From Saccoglossus kowalevskii (Eukaryota; Hemichordata; Enteropneusta; Harrimaniidae): a stretch of DNA of 64,000 nt. This document shows, piece after piece, positions 48,723 to 62,400 of this stretch. The position numbers and the translations under genes were made by a program. Position 1 is the stretch's first letter. Each line of letters opens with the position of its first letter. Where the stretch lies: contig NW_003153745.1 in assembly GCF_000003605.2 (NCBI RefSeq), positions 185,957 to 249,956 on the forward strand, read 5' to 3'. Under the pieces are notes generated by a model, which was not told the origin of the DNA, made no database searches, and saw only the letters and a list, made by a program, of their open reading frames with translations.

Positions 48723-51700
48723 AGTCCCACCTCAATGCGGAAGGCTGACCTTTCGATTGGTTGCGAATGACTCGGCTCTTGATCCCCCCAAGTATGCTAG
48801 AGAATAAACCACCACCACAAAGGAAAAAGTCGCGGAACACTGCTCGGCATCCCCCTTCTCTGTTTCCACTAATGCTGAAATGTTGTTGCCGCGATGATAA
48901 AATGCATGCCACCGACAAATTTGAAACTGGGGTCGGAAAAAAGAGACAGGGCCGTGTTCTCTGCATACATTATCAATTGTAATAGGAATGCTTCGATTCC
49001 AATCGCTTGGTTCATTACCCTAAATGTTAGTGGACACAAAAGAAAAGACCCTCGGTACTCAGATTTATTATCTCCATTTGCATGGGAATATTTGTTGGAA
49101 ACTCGGAGCGGAAATTGGAGAAGAACTTGTTTCTTTGATAATATGAGTGTTATTTGCATCAGAAAGTGATATTGCAGGCCATGGTTTTTCATCCGCCATT
49201 GGCAAGAGAAAAAAAAATTAAACATTAAAAGTGTATCCGATTTTGTTTCGGTTTTTGACTTATTCAAAAAGTGAGTTCGATAACTGTTCTAAAGATAATC
49301 AAATGAAGTCGCGGGCGTATAGAAAAAAACTGAAACGACGGGATTGTGCTGCTTTTGATCATTTGTTGAGGTTTGTCTGTAATACTAGGTCACATGCATT
49401 TCTCACACATGCACTTCAGTTGTTACTGCCAGGGAGAAATCACAACACAACGGAGAGGGGCCCTTGAAAACTGAATCATGTCCACCAGTGAATACACGTA
49501 TTAATAAAGACAAGAAAACAACTTGACAGGATTAGGCGCAACAAAGAGACTGGGGACACAATTCTAGTATACGTGCGCTGTCAAGTGTGTGTATCCAGCA
49601 TAGAGTTAACGATGGCGACGAAAGTAGTGAGAAAATTAAAAAGAAAAACGAATCTCCAGGCGTGTTCTTAAAACTCTTGTTTCGCCGTGGCTTTTTGTCA
49701 CAGCTGCCAGACATATGCAATGCGCAGCTCAACAAAAATGAATTGCATTCCCGAGATTATTTTATATTTCTCGCTTTACGTGAATCCGTATATTCGGTAT
49801 AATACGAAAACAAATTATGGAGAAAATTCTAATTATTTTTAGGAGTGTGCAGAAGAGCGCCAATAAGTGTAGTGACACCATGTCATTTAATTACAAGTGG
49901 GAACCGCTGTTTTTTTTTACCAAATCATCTATACATTCGAGTCTATGTGAAAAATTAACGTTGGTGCCCGGGTGATTTCCAGTACGTTGCATACCGTTTT
50001 ACTGGTGAGTTAGTTCGCTTATTCGAACCACTGAATTTCCCGTGGTACCCCGGTGAAAAGACCCCATAGGTCCCACCACTTCATTCAACAAAATCAATTT
50101 GGTGAAATTTTCGTGTGGTGGTGTCGTTTTGGAGGGGCAACATCCTCGAAGGGGGCGATGAAAAGTCTCAGGAAGTATTTCTAGCGAGAAAATATGTTCA
50201 TGAAACAAAATCATTATGTCAGCTGGTTCTATTTTATTTGATTACTTCTCAGCGTTTTTTTAATTCTCAGTGGCCGCTTTATGCGCATGAGTTTCTCACA
50301 AAAACCGAATTATGTTGGTTGTTTTGGAGGCAAATCGTCGGAAAAATACAGCTCTGGGTATTGTTTAACTGAGCTCGAGGGACGAGTCGGGAAACGAGGA
50401 TTGAAGTTTTTGTTTTCGGTCTATCCAATCGGTCTACTCTACGTATTACGTATTGGTAGAGTTGCAGTGGCGAAGAACTCTATTTACTTCGTGACCCACG
50501 GATCTACATCCTTATCCGCCACCGCTGGCTGGACTTTCACCGAGCTTGACTCAAACAGGTAGCTGATCGCCTTATCTCGACCATGATCTCATACAAAGGT
50601 GTTAATATAAACTCGCCAAGTACAAGCCTACTTAGTTAAAATTAATTTGAGACAGCCCGGACGTGACAAGAGAGCCATTGAGAGGCACCACCGAAACGTG
50701 CGTATCGATTGCCCGTGTTTTGTTGGGTCATGTCAAAGGGGTGAGGGTATTGAGTTTCCCCGCTTTTTCAAGGGAACCGGGCTCAAATTTTTATTAAAGA
50801 CAGCACAATTGACTTCACAGCGTTTCCGTCATCGGTTATAATGCCTAAGCTTTCAAGCTTTCAAAAAAACCGTTGAAGTTTTCCATGTGTGTTCAATCAA
50901 ACGTAGACATTTCTCTCGCTCGTCTCGTAGCACAATGAGCCAAGGGTGCGAATTTCAAACACTTGCACAGGTGATGGGACAGGGCTTGGCAGTGTTCACC
51001 GGGAACCACCAACAATGTTGACACGGTCCTTTAGGCCTGAATTTCCGATATCATCGGCCACTTTGAGCCACTAGAAGTTAATGTTGTTAGACTAAGTGGG
51101 CCGTGTGTTGACTACAAGTGCGGCTCATTTCTCGCATGTCACTTTGTTCGTAAGCCATAAATTACGTTACCATATACCGAAAAGTTACAAAGGAGCCGTA
51201 CAACAATACCCTCCTTTCCCTCCATATACATATATACTGCCCTGTGCAATCGTGACAGCGACAACGCCTCAAATTACACTCTGCTGACCAGACTGGGGAG
51301 ATTTTCCACACTTTGCACCTCGAAATGAAAGACTTCATGTAATGTTCGTCGGGTATATCATAGCGAGAAATGCCGCCTTTATTATCATTACAGCTTACGG
51401 TTTCAATATTGGTGCACGGGTCAGGAAACAAATCGCGGCCCTTTTGTATGGCGAACTTATTCCTATCCTTTGCTTGAAGAGTCGCACTCAATGCGCCACA
51501 AGTACCGGTCTTTGTCGACTCCTCTAAACTCTGCCACGGTATCACTTAAAGCCCTTTGCTTTAGACACACTGTAAATTGGATTCGAGAAATTAGGGTTAT
51601 ATAGTATGTACAGGTACGTCTGTCCTCGAGACAAAAACCAACAAAACACATCTAATCGAGAAAACGGGAGGAATTGATTATCTGAAGTGGGTAATCGTAG

Positions 51701-52814
51701 AGTGATCAACTCTTGGCGTTTTATCTTGTTTGTGTATGTGTGTTCACTGTTCTTACGGCAGGCTCGTAACCGAGAACAAACCCCTTTGTCCGCGCGCGCT
51801 CACTTGGCTCGAGATGGAGGGGATGATGGCGAACACTTTAGCTGATTACCACGGATATATAAAAGAAATGTACATTACTCTTACGTGACCCCGAGTATCT
51901 CACTCAATTGCGTGTAATGCGGTCTGTTCTTATTTAGCTCCGCTTGAGCATTTGTGTCCCATGGTCCATCACTTTTCTTGACACCCCTCACTAAAAAGAG
52001 TTGTTGTCTACCAAACGGGGTATCATGACAGCTTAATTCTTCGCGCTTACTTTCCCATACGCTTTTTTGTTAAACCGATCTGTCCGGATGTTGTTTGACA
52101 TGTTGGCACACCTGCATGGGGAGAAAAAAAAATTGCTTGAACTCGTCCATGATCCTCCTGGGAAAGCAGAATACCGGCGCATGCGCATTACGACAGGGCC
52201 AGTCGGGATTTACTACGATTTTTTTTTTCATCAAAAGAAAAAAGATATAGTAGTTTTCTATCTTCATAGTTTATATTTAATTATGGCCTGTTACGTATTC
52301 ACTAGCGCCGGACTGATCAGTAACTTTGTCCGGCGACACTGTGACAGACCGCATCGATAATATCGCGTAGTGTACTTTGTACAACCATTTCAGATGCTTT
52401 GCATGAAGGTTATAGCATGTAGATAGGTCCGTGAATTGTTTGTACAGCGATCTACAGCATTTAAAAAAAACCTTGTCAGTGCTGCTGCCTATGTTCGGTG
52501 GTCCAGCTGAGCAAAGGATCAGTAACCGGCGACGCTTTGGTTTTACCCCTTGATCACTCACATGTCACCAAAGTAGAGCGATACGTCGAATATTTGCCCA
52601 GAGCTCAATCATAAGACTATATAGTGTATATGTATGTGTGTGTTTTTTTGTATTTGATTGATCGATGCCAATGATCTCCGGCTCTAGATAGTTAGTTTTT
52701 CGGTCCATTAAAACCTCGTACAGAATACTAGAACTGACATCTGTGTTAAGGGCTGGTTAAGAATTATCTTCCTGAAGTGTTTCAGCTTGTTGTTCTTAGT
52801 TGCCCGCATCTGTC

Positions 52815-52854
52815 GATAGATGGATGGATGGATGGATGAATGAATGGATGGTTG
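52815..52854. repeat. (GATG)n tetranucleotide repeat
   Basis: GATAGATGGATGGATGGATG-type units with GAATG variants over about 40 bp. Confidence 0.93.
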
Positions 52855-55800
52855 GAATGAAGATCATTATCATTTAAGATATATATTTATATATTTGGTG
52901 TATAATGCGAATTTGTCGTTATGAAAATTACATTATTGGAAACACATTCCACTTATTATTTCGTGGGTTATTTAGAGAGGGAAAATCGAGTTCCCAAGTG
53001 CGGCATACTCCATCCATCCATGCACAAGCTTTGCGTCCGTCAGTCCGCCGGTACGTCCTGTGAAAAACGGCAAGCTAAATAAGGAAGCGACTTTTTGAGC
53101 ACTTCAAGTGTCGTTGTTTTCCCAGCAGATCATCGTTTCCGCGAGAACAAAACAGCGGGAGCTAAAGCCACTTTAAATGTAGATGCCCTTTATGGCGTTT
53201 ACCAACAGCTTCTATTGTTGGGACGCGGGACCACCTCAAATATTTGTGTAACGGCAAAATAACTGTGCACACATCGCACAGTGAAATCTTGTTTACGTTC
53301 ATGGCTAGTTTCTACCCAAGCAGTGTGTATATTGAACACTTTAACACCTACGAGAAAAAGGTGGTCAAAAACGACATGCACACCGATCCGTGAGTCGACG
53401 ACGCACTTCCCATATTTGATTTGGCTGTGCAGGGGAGGCCACGGCCGCGATGACGGAAACTCCTGGTTAAAATCAAATCATACAACGGAATCAGAAAAGT
53501 TCCGATGACTCGGAGAGTAAAGTGAAATCCGATATCGCTTAAATTTGATGCGGAATAAATATGTGTTTTAAAAACGATATAGATTGCAGTGTATAATTTT
53601 AAAAATAAGTGACGCAACATTTTAAAAGACAAGTAGAAACATTGGGTTAAAGTTCAAATCCGCTGACACGAGATTGGCTTCCGACAGAAATTATTGACGT
53701 TTTATGTCATTATTGATCTCAACAAAGATAAAAACGACTGATTTACTCCGGTACTGTCGATTCGTCCTTGCCAATGTGATCCCTTTTTTGGTATGATATT
53801 TTAACATATAGTCAAGAGTGCTATTTCTCTCGGACGTACAGTGAGACATACCTACAACTTCCCATCGAAATATTGTAATACTCTCATTGTTTTGAGCGCG
53901 GGTAATTTCGAAATCGGTAATTCAAATCTTCCGATAAACAGATTTCCTAACTGCTACTAACTGTCCCGAAAGGAACAGGGTTTACCACCCCAGATCTATC
54001 AGAAAGATAAGATCGGTTCTACGGAGGGCGTTCTCAATATACGCCGGTTCTTGTTGTTTTTTTTCGTATCTGTCAAAGGTGACAGACAACACGTGAATTC
54101 ATCAAAACACAGAGTGGCAGTTCAGAGATAAGAAAAATGTGTCAATTGTATTGGTTGATAAAACAACAGTTTGAACAAGGTTGTTATATAGAGGGCTCCT
54201 CGTGAATAAAAGAATATCACCAATCTGACAGTCTAATATACTCGGACACTTGTCCGGAGATCCAATGATTAATAACGATTTTCATTTATTTTCTTAATAT
54301 TTTCTTAAACGCGATTATAATGAAAAATAATTTTAAAGCGTACAATGAATCAAACCAAACCAAAATATTTCGAGGTTGCAAATAGCTGGGCTTGATATTA
54401 TAATGATATTATACAAACATCGCATCCTGTTTAAACAAAAGCGTCAGTTTTTGCCGGGTCGTCATTAGCCGAAGCTATCGGCCAGTGGTCACGACGCGCT
54501 TTCTGTCGCCGCATTTCAAATTTAGTGGCCCAACAGTCCTAATACCACGAGGAGCTCGATTACGAGCACCGAGTACGATCTGTGATCAGACTAATCGATA
54601 ACAGTTAAATTATCTATCTCATCGACTTAAATTGTATCTATAAATAAATAACTAACCTGGATTTAGTTTGCCATGTATTAATGTTAAACTCCGTTTTGTC
54701 AGTTTGGTTGTTAGCATTGTAAACGTTTTCAATGCGGACGCGTTACCAAGTATACTATGCAGAACAGAAAGTTTAAACTACTCCAAACTGTAACTACAAA
54801 TGCTAAAAAGTTGTTGATACAATTAGCTATAATATAATAATCATAAATAACACCTTGTTTATTGTTAGTTTTTTACAGTGGTTTGGAAGACGCAAGTAGG
54901 TGTGAACTTATTTCGTAAAAGAACATATCGTATGGCCACCAAAATAGTTCAATGGTAGAGAATGTGTACACACTTTACGCGTGATTCCGTTGCAAACGAA
55001 TTTTGTCGTCATCCGTACTGACGTTAGAAGCCTGTGACTTAAATAAATAATCTTCCCGCAAAGTGAAATACAACTGTACTCTGTAAATGCTCCTGTGGTC
55101 AGTAGTCATAGTTATTCGAGTCCAAAACTTTTGCGCCAATGGTTTACAGAGAAAAAAGTACCTGAGCCTACTTACCCTTCTTCCTTGTGGAAAAAGTGAG
55201 GTAAATGTGTTTGTTGTGCCTCGAAAGTTATGTCACATGACAACTCTGATTCCAGGCAGCTCATCGTAACATGGTGAATGGTGTGGTACATCGATGTTAG
55301 TATGTCCACATGTCTGTCCTACTACGAAACAATTCACTGATAAAAAATCAACTCGCCATCATGACCAAAAAATATGTAGTATACATTTTAATCGTTTAAG
55401 TCATGGTCTGACAAATATTATCAAAAAATTCCCGTTAGACGTTCGGCCATACCCGCGTTTTACTCATGTGTGCACAATATACCTTCCTTTTTTGCACTTG
55501 ACAATGTACGTTCATCTAGCGTCGCGATTAAGTGCACGGTCACAAATATTGCGAACACCTGCCTAAAGAAAACAGAGTAGACGGAGAAAAACTCGATACT
55601 TGGTTTACTTTCCCCCTACTGATTGCCCACACGTCATGTGGCAATATACCTGGGGTAGAAGCCGCCAGCTAAACATCAATAATGAGAAAAGTACGTAAAC
55701 AATGAAAGAATGTGACTTGGTGTGTAACTCAATAAATCAAACAAACACGGTGAACGCAAATCCGATGAAGAAACTGGAAAAAAAATAAGGCTCGAGTGAA

Positions 55801-56515
55801 TATTGGGGCTGCAGGTGCAAGGAAAGGTATAAGGTTGCAAATATAACAATGTGAGTCGACCAGCGTTCGAAAGCCTGGCCCTCCATTCTACACGTATAAT
55901 TAGGTATATCTCAAGTAATACTTGCACTCCAACGCTTGACCTTTTTAAGAACACCAAACGCGATCCTTGGCCCCCTGAAAAGTAACTTCTAAATAAGTAG
56001 AAGATGTTTCTCCTTGTTGTAATCGTGGTTTTATTTATTTTATTTTTAAATTACAAAGTTTTGCACAGTAACCATGGGCTGTTATTTCTTCGTTATTTAT
56101 GTTTGTCACAATGTATTTCGGATTCAGTTTTTTTTTTTTTTCGAATGAAGCATTTTTTTTTTATTGCAAGCTCCAGTTTTGGTAATATTTTCAAATTGGC
56201 TACAAAACAGGGCGCTAGCGAGAACTGTTGGACATCAAATCTCACCGTGTCTGCTTAGCCGAAAGGCGAGGTGTTGAAATGGACGATATTGGGTTTCAAT
56301 TTGCAAGCAATTTGCATAAACTTGAAATTCCGTCCCATTCTCTGGTTTCCTCTCCGTAAAAGCGTCTTATAGGTGAAATTAGTCACGAATTCTAACGATT
56401 TCCTGGCTCGATAACAACCTAAAGTTGTTGGGGGACACAAAGAAGTCTGTATTCGGACGCACCTAACTCAATTCTCGCTGCAGCTGCCCAAGCGGTAATT
56501 GCATTTTGCGGACAT

Positions 56516-57699
56516 AGAGGGCGACCACACAGAGCAACATACTAGGTTTCTTAAAAATTATCAAAAAGTTATTTAAGAGGGCGCGCTTTATATCAACAAA
56601 GAACAGCGACCTGGCCGTGTTCGCCTCGCATCAGGAAGGTTGTGGGTTCGATTCTCGGAGCCAGCCGTTCACTAATCGATAAAATAACAGTCTTCTTTCT
56701 CCGCCTCTTAAAAACTTGGAATTTATGTTTGGGAGACGCAACGACAGTTAACACCAACATTTTTACAAAGCAGCAGTGACTTAAATGTCGCTTGGCACAC
56801 TGACAATTAATAATTTTAAAACAACCGTTGTCTTGGTAACATCTGCTTGCTTGGAAGATATACGCATTCATGAAGCTCCATTTGGAATGGGATGCCTTCT
56901 CAAAAGTGGGAAAATTTTCGCGTTTCAAAAATGATTTGAAAAATTAGAAAAAGTGTTGCATCTGAAATGATTGTTTTTAAAAAAAATATTCGATCCAAAT
57001 CGCAACAAAATAATTTAATTGTATTCAAATTAATAACGATGGCGAGACTTCTATACTATTGTTGGTATGTCACAGATTTAGTTTTAATGGCCTGGAGTTC
57101 CCGATGCTGAATTCAAATGAGAAAAAAACATACGAATACAGCAAACTAGATTATCTACTTCTTATTTTTTGTACAAAAATAACTTATCGATACTATTTTT
57201 ATCTTCGTTTAGCCTTTGGAAACGTCATCCGGCACAGAGATATCCATATGAATGAATCACGCCACCAATCGACAACCACCTGTTAAAAGAATAAAGTCAA
57301 CTAAAGAGGGCGTCCATATCACTGGAGTCCAGTGATCCACTATCAGAGTAACAACAATAAACTAACATTCAAGTTTTTGGCCATTGGATGGTCATTACAA
57401 TTTTTAAGTTTTTAATGAAGATTTATTTTATTTTACAATTCACTTCTATCCCCCACTGGCAGAAAGGGTATATACACTTACAATTTTTTTTGTATTACAA
57501 ATTAAAAATAATTGAACACTTTCAACATAAAACTATGGATTTTAAATATTTTATTGATTTTTATTATAAAAACTGAGTTTTTTTTTTGTTTTTCATATCT
57601 TCTTTGTGTCGATAAACGGACGATAATGTACAATTCAACATTTCAACTACCTGTTGATGTCGAAACGAAAGCCACGAGGTAAAGTATTACAGAGGGCGC
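56516..57699 (+). promoter_or_regulatory. Cluster of four co-oriented AGAGGGCG motifs (CTCF-core-like)
   Basis: AGAGGGCGN occurs at 56516 (A), 56576 (C), 57305 (T) and 57691 (C), all on the plus strand. Two copies match the full AGRKGGCGC core of animal CTCF sites. The upstream CCASY half is not clearly present, so insulator function is inference. Confidence 0.35.
56604..56664 (+). mobile_element. tRNA-derived SINE-like remnant
   Basis: A box-A-like TGGCCGTGTTCG at 56612-56623 is followed 33 bp later by a box-B-like GGTTCGATTCT at 56645-56655, which is normal tRNA promoter spacing. The anticodon-arm region (CCTCGCATCAGG) folds only poorly, and no acceptor stem closes. This is therefore better read as a decayed SINE head than as a tRNA gene. 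Confidence 0.5.
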
Positions 57700-58330
57700 T
57701 CTACAATTGACTGAATTATACAACTTGCCGGATAATGGTATTGGCTAACACTATGGTATTTCAAGTTACAATTATATATTTAAGAGTTCTTCTTTCCACG
57801 ATATTCAAGTTTTCCTGGAATAAATGGACGTATTTCCATAATAAAATAGGATGTTTTATAATTGACGATCTCTTAAAATGAATGTAAATCCTATTTCTTG
57901 TCTAGAAAAAGTTTGAAGCGTTGGAATTATTTTTCAAAGCTGCTGCTTTTTTTCTTTTTACAACAAAGTTTTTGCTTGCTAGTAAGGCTATCAAATTAGA
58001 GTAATTGTTCAATGTATCAGATTGTGACCAGTCTCCATTTAAACAAAAGGCGAGCAAACATGTGTTTCTCCAACACAAAAAGATGTTTCGTTGCCGGGTG
58101 ATGGAAACCGTATAAAAACGCGCCGTTAACCTGGGATGATATATCGACGGACGGATATATATTAGCTCGTTACTTTTTATCGTAACTGCATGAGTTATTG
58201 TTCCTTGGCGATGCGTGAGGTGGTGACCCCTCCCCCTCCCTCACTGACCACAGTCTTCCTCCCACTAATCACATATTAACATTATTCTTTGTTACTTCTT
58301 ATGTGCATATTATCCTCATCTCATATTTGT

Positions 58331-58360
58331 GTTATTGTTGTTGTTGTTATTGTTGTTGTT
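58331..58360. repeat. (TTG)n microsatellite with TTA interruptions
   Basis: About ten TTG/TTA units in a row. Confidence 0.9.
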
Positions 58361-59216
58361 TCCGCCTACAATAGTCAGTCAATAAATGTTCTTTCATCTT
58401 TTTTCTTGTAAGTTCGAATAACAAGTTAAATAACTGGCCATAGTCTTCCAAGTGAAAAAAAAAATGCACTACCATTAATGTTACCATAATTTTCTTTTGT
58501 AACTTTGTGGACCTGCATGTTGACTCGGTTAATCCATCCTGTTCGTATTTTAAAATAGAGAAAAAGTAAAAATCATTCCAAATTAACCAAAATATACTGA
58601 GCAAAAAAGGCTTAAGTCATCCACATTAATTCATGGATTATTTTAGTTAACAAGATAACGGTGCGATCGTGGTTATGCTCGAATACTTGATTACGTGGAA
58701 GAGGAACTATTTCCCCCACCCATATTTAACAACATAGTATAATCTCAAAGTCAATAGATCACGGCCTCCATAAAAACCGGCGCCAGATCGTAATCTCTGT
58801 TATCGTCGACACGAATTAGTCACATGACGTAGTTAGACCGGATGGCGGTCTACACATTCGTGCATCTCTAAGTCGAACAAAAATGATTCTCTCCCATTTG
58901 GAGGAAACCGCTGAGTATTAACTCTATCGGTGTATCATCGTTTCAGCTATAACAACCAATATCTTAAACACGGATATAAATGTGCACAGTTGGTCAATCG
59001 TAGTCGGCTTTCAGTGGAGATTTTCATCCTTGCAGCTGTCAGATCCCGTTGTCAGGGCGAGGGTGGGTCGATATTACCGAATTCGGAAAATTAAGATGGG
59101 GCAACACACATTTTTCTGATTCAACATTGAATAACTGAACCTAGCAACGATGGTTACTATGAATTTTGTACTATAAATAGTCAATACGGACTGCGCTTTT
59201 TGGGTGATTTTGACAT

Positions 59217-59341
59217 ATTTGCATTTGCATTGAATGTGTGAGATTTAATTAATTATCAATTTGCATACATGCATATGTTTTACATAATTAACCACTGCGA
59301 TCAAATGCAACTACAGAATTTACAAGTCCTAATATTTGCAT
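59217..59341 (+). promoter_or_regulatory. Homotypic POU-octamer cluster (candidate enhancer)
   Basis: Exact ATTTGCAT occurs at 59217-59224, 59223-59230 (overlapping), 59259-59266 and 59334-59341, all on the plus strand. A homeodomain-type TTAATTAATTA lies at 59245-59255. Family A copy 4, carrying a FOX site TGTAAACA (59361-59368), follows directly. Confidence 0.5.
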
Positions 59342-59346
59342 AGCTT

Positions 59347-59429
59347 GCGTTCGAATTTTGTGTAAACAAATGTGTTTTATATGTCACTTGGAACCATCTT
59401 GAACACGACGCGACGCGACATAACCACTG
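59347..59429 (+). repeat. Dispersed repeat family A, copy 4 (longest)
   Basis: Carries both the 5' block (GCGTTCG..GTGTAAACAAAT..TATGTCACTTGG) and the 3' core (GAACACGACGCGACGC). It links the 5'-only and 3'-only copies into one family. No coding potential or terminal repeat is visible. Confidence 0.5.
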
Positions 59430-62400
59430 ACTTCGATAATTGGCCCAATTTGCGTAAAATAAGTGTCATTAAATTAATTAACCTTCATTTAAAACGAGAA
59501 ATGGAAAACAGTCGCTTGATCATTTTCTAGTCATGAAACTACCACCTGTTGTTGGGAATAATTCTCTTGCAATATCAAAATATGTCGATACTTAGGGGTT
59601 GGTTTCAAATAACATGTTTTCATGCAACAACACATTTGATTTTGTGAGAAGATATATTGTTATTTGGTTTTACCTAAATTTGTTATTCTAAATATGTTCC
59701 TATTGATTTTGTATGGTTTACCCACGAAGATGAATTTATTGCCACAGCCCAATGCTGTAATACAGACATACAGAAGAAGAATGGTCCATGTACACAACGT
59801 TACCAGATTGCAATCTTTTTTTCTGTGTTATTTACATTTCGATGGATGTCTCATTTTTTTTTTCATCCAAATATCGGTAAATTAACAACATCGGAATTTA
59901 ACTGGAACTCCGTGCCAACGCGCCGATAAACATCGATGTTAGACGCGCGTTCAAACGAGTGTTTACAATCTCATAGTGGCGCTGTTTGGTGGAACCCCCG
60001 ACTAACGAATCATGACATGGATATTGTATGCCTTTGACGGAATAAGTAACTTGAAAGCATATTCCTGCATTGTCTCGTCTGTATACCACGCGCGTGTTCG
60101 TCTGTTTATACTGTGGCTCCAATATTCCAGAATATCAGTTGCTGTGCGGGGAGGGGTACTATTATATCCACGTAGCGTGTTGAATTAGGTACGTCTCAAA
60201 TCATTATGAGTCAATTGCAGGTGAATTGTGGTCAAAAATTACCCCGAAGTTATATGACCTCGACGAGTTTGTAATGTGTCGAGTTTGATCATAGTGTTGG
60301 ATTCTTTAAGTTCGGATTGAAGTATTTATTAGAACACCTTAATTCCCACTCTTCGGTACAGGAGAGCTTACTTTCCGACAGATTGTCGCTTATTGCTGTG
60401 CTACCAACCATTATGTACAGACTCATGCTATATTCACCAATCGATACAGAATATTGAACTACATTTCTATTCCCAATTACAAATGTCAAATTAATTATTA
60501 CAAATATTTTCATACATAAAAACTGCGGCGCAATAATATAAAAATGTTATTTTCTCACTCCATCCCGCCCATCTCATTGCACATTGTACTAGAATCAGTT
60601 TCGAAACAAGTGTCCCAACAACAACTTTCATACAAGTGCACAGTTAGTAGAAATACATCGGCATTTGGTGGAACTATGAGGTTCTTTGCAGTGGTGACTA
60701 CCAGGCAATGATCCCAGGTTGGAAATTACGTTTCATTCCCAAGTGGTACCCAATCTACGACTGGTATCGCTTGTAGCGCTTACAAATAATGAGATTCAAT
60801 TCCCGATTATTATCACAAATGTAATACCGAAGTCAATTAAGGAAAACCAAATGTTTCAACCCAAATTTGACAGATGTGTGACGCAATGCCGGAAACTATT
60901 AACTCAGAACGTCACAAAGATCCCTCATGTAGTATTATGTGTGCCCACTCGTGCGATACAGTGTTCCCACGTGCAGCGTAAACAGATAAGAACACTGAAG
61001 TACCGTATCTGATATCGTCACCCGCAATTATCGAAAGTCGATACTGGTATGTTCTTATCGCACGTTAAAAAAACGATAAGGGAATTCATGGACAGCATGT
61101 AGAGTCTTATACCGTAATTAATTACTCTAGTTAATTACCCTTGTCAATTGCATCCTTCTGCGATAATCGTTATGTAATATATCACATCAACCATGAGTAG
61201 TTTATCGTGTGTTTTTATAGATAAAAAACTAGGCATTATACAACCGGCTGATATTCCTTTTCCTAAAATTCGGTCTAAGTACGTTGAATGCGCTAAGATT
61301 CGTAACATTTATGTCTCAATGCCGCAACTCTCAAAATTCGACATTCTGAGTGTATAAATACCGACAACATTACTTCACATGTGACAGCCCAGCTATGATT
61401 TAACAACGTGTTTCATTGCGAGGCCATACCACCAGACAGAAGATGCTAAACAACACAATCAATATCACCCTTTAAAATACGTTACTTAAATCGTGATTCA
61501 CTCTAGAAGTATCGCCAAATAACGTAATCTGCGGTGCTGAAAGAAACAATGCAATTCCTTGCAGAAACCACTAAAATACGTGCCAGCTTTTTTTTTATTA
61601 TACTCGTTTGTGGGTACGCACTCAACACTCACTATATTTTAAAATGTGACAACGAGTCACTATAATAACTTTACATCACATTAGGCACAGATATAATGAA
61701 TATTCATTATTATGGTCACCATGCAAGTCACTTAAAAATGTGTGCGTCAAAAAATGTTTATGTCAATTAAAATAAAGTTAAATATCGCACGCGAGTATCG
61801 TTTTTAGGGAAACACCTGACGAGAAATTCTTCTTATTAATGACAGAAAATAATCTATACAATGATTCTTCTATTGCAATGACTGGGTTTATTTACAGAGG
61901 ATGCCAGACAGACATGCAATACACGGGAAAAATGTTTTCATTGGGATATCCCCTCGAGCATTCATTGCCAGCGGTGTTAGTTTTGATAGTTTTAATAATG
62001 AAAACAACGGACGCTTTTAGACACACCCATTTTCACCTGGGTATGTTTGTTTAAATAAAATATTAAAAAGAAATTAAAAACAATGTTCGCTTAGTATAGT
62101 AACCACAGTTGCCCGCATGCTTTGTAATAGTTGTAGATGTCCAATATCATAAGAGATATTTTCATTTTGTTCGAATGTTCTTTTATTTCTGACTTGATAG
62201 CACTTCCGGTTGATAACAATATATTATTATACCCACATACGTAAAAACTCGTAATTTGTGTATGAGCAAATTTTGTTAATCTTTAAGAAGACTAAACGAA
62301 CGTGTAGTCCAATATTTATCAAAGTTGTCATAAATAAATAATTCTAACTTTACAGTTTATTCTTAAATACAATTGATTTCTTTTTTGATTACTTTCCCAG

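Noticed and set aside
48869-49267. 132-codon minus-strand ORF overlapping a plus-strand ORF
   Set aside because: No motif; overlapping opposite-strand openness suggests chance.
51162-51545. 127-codon minus-strand ORF
   Set aside because: No recognisable domain or exon signals.
56604-56672. Functional tRNA gene
   Set aside because: Box A and B spacing is right, but acceptor and anticodon stems do not close properly, so it was called a SINE remnant.
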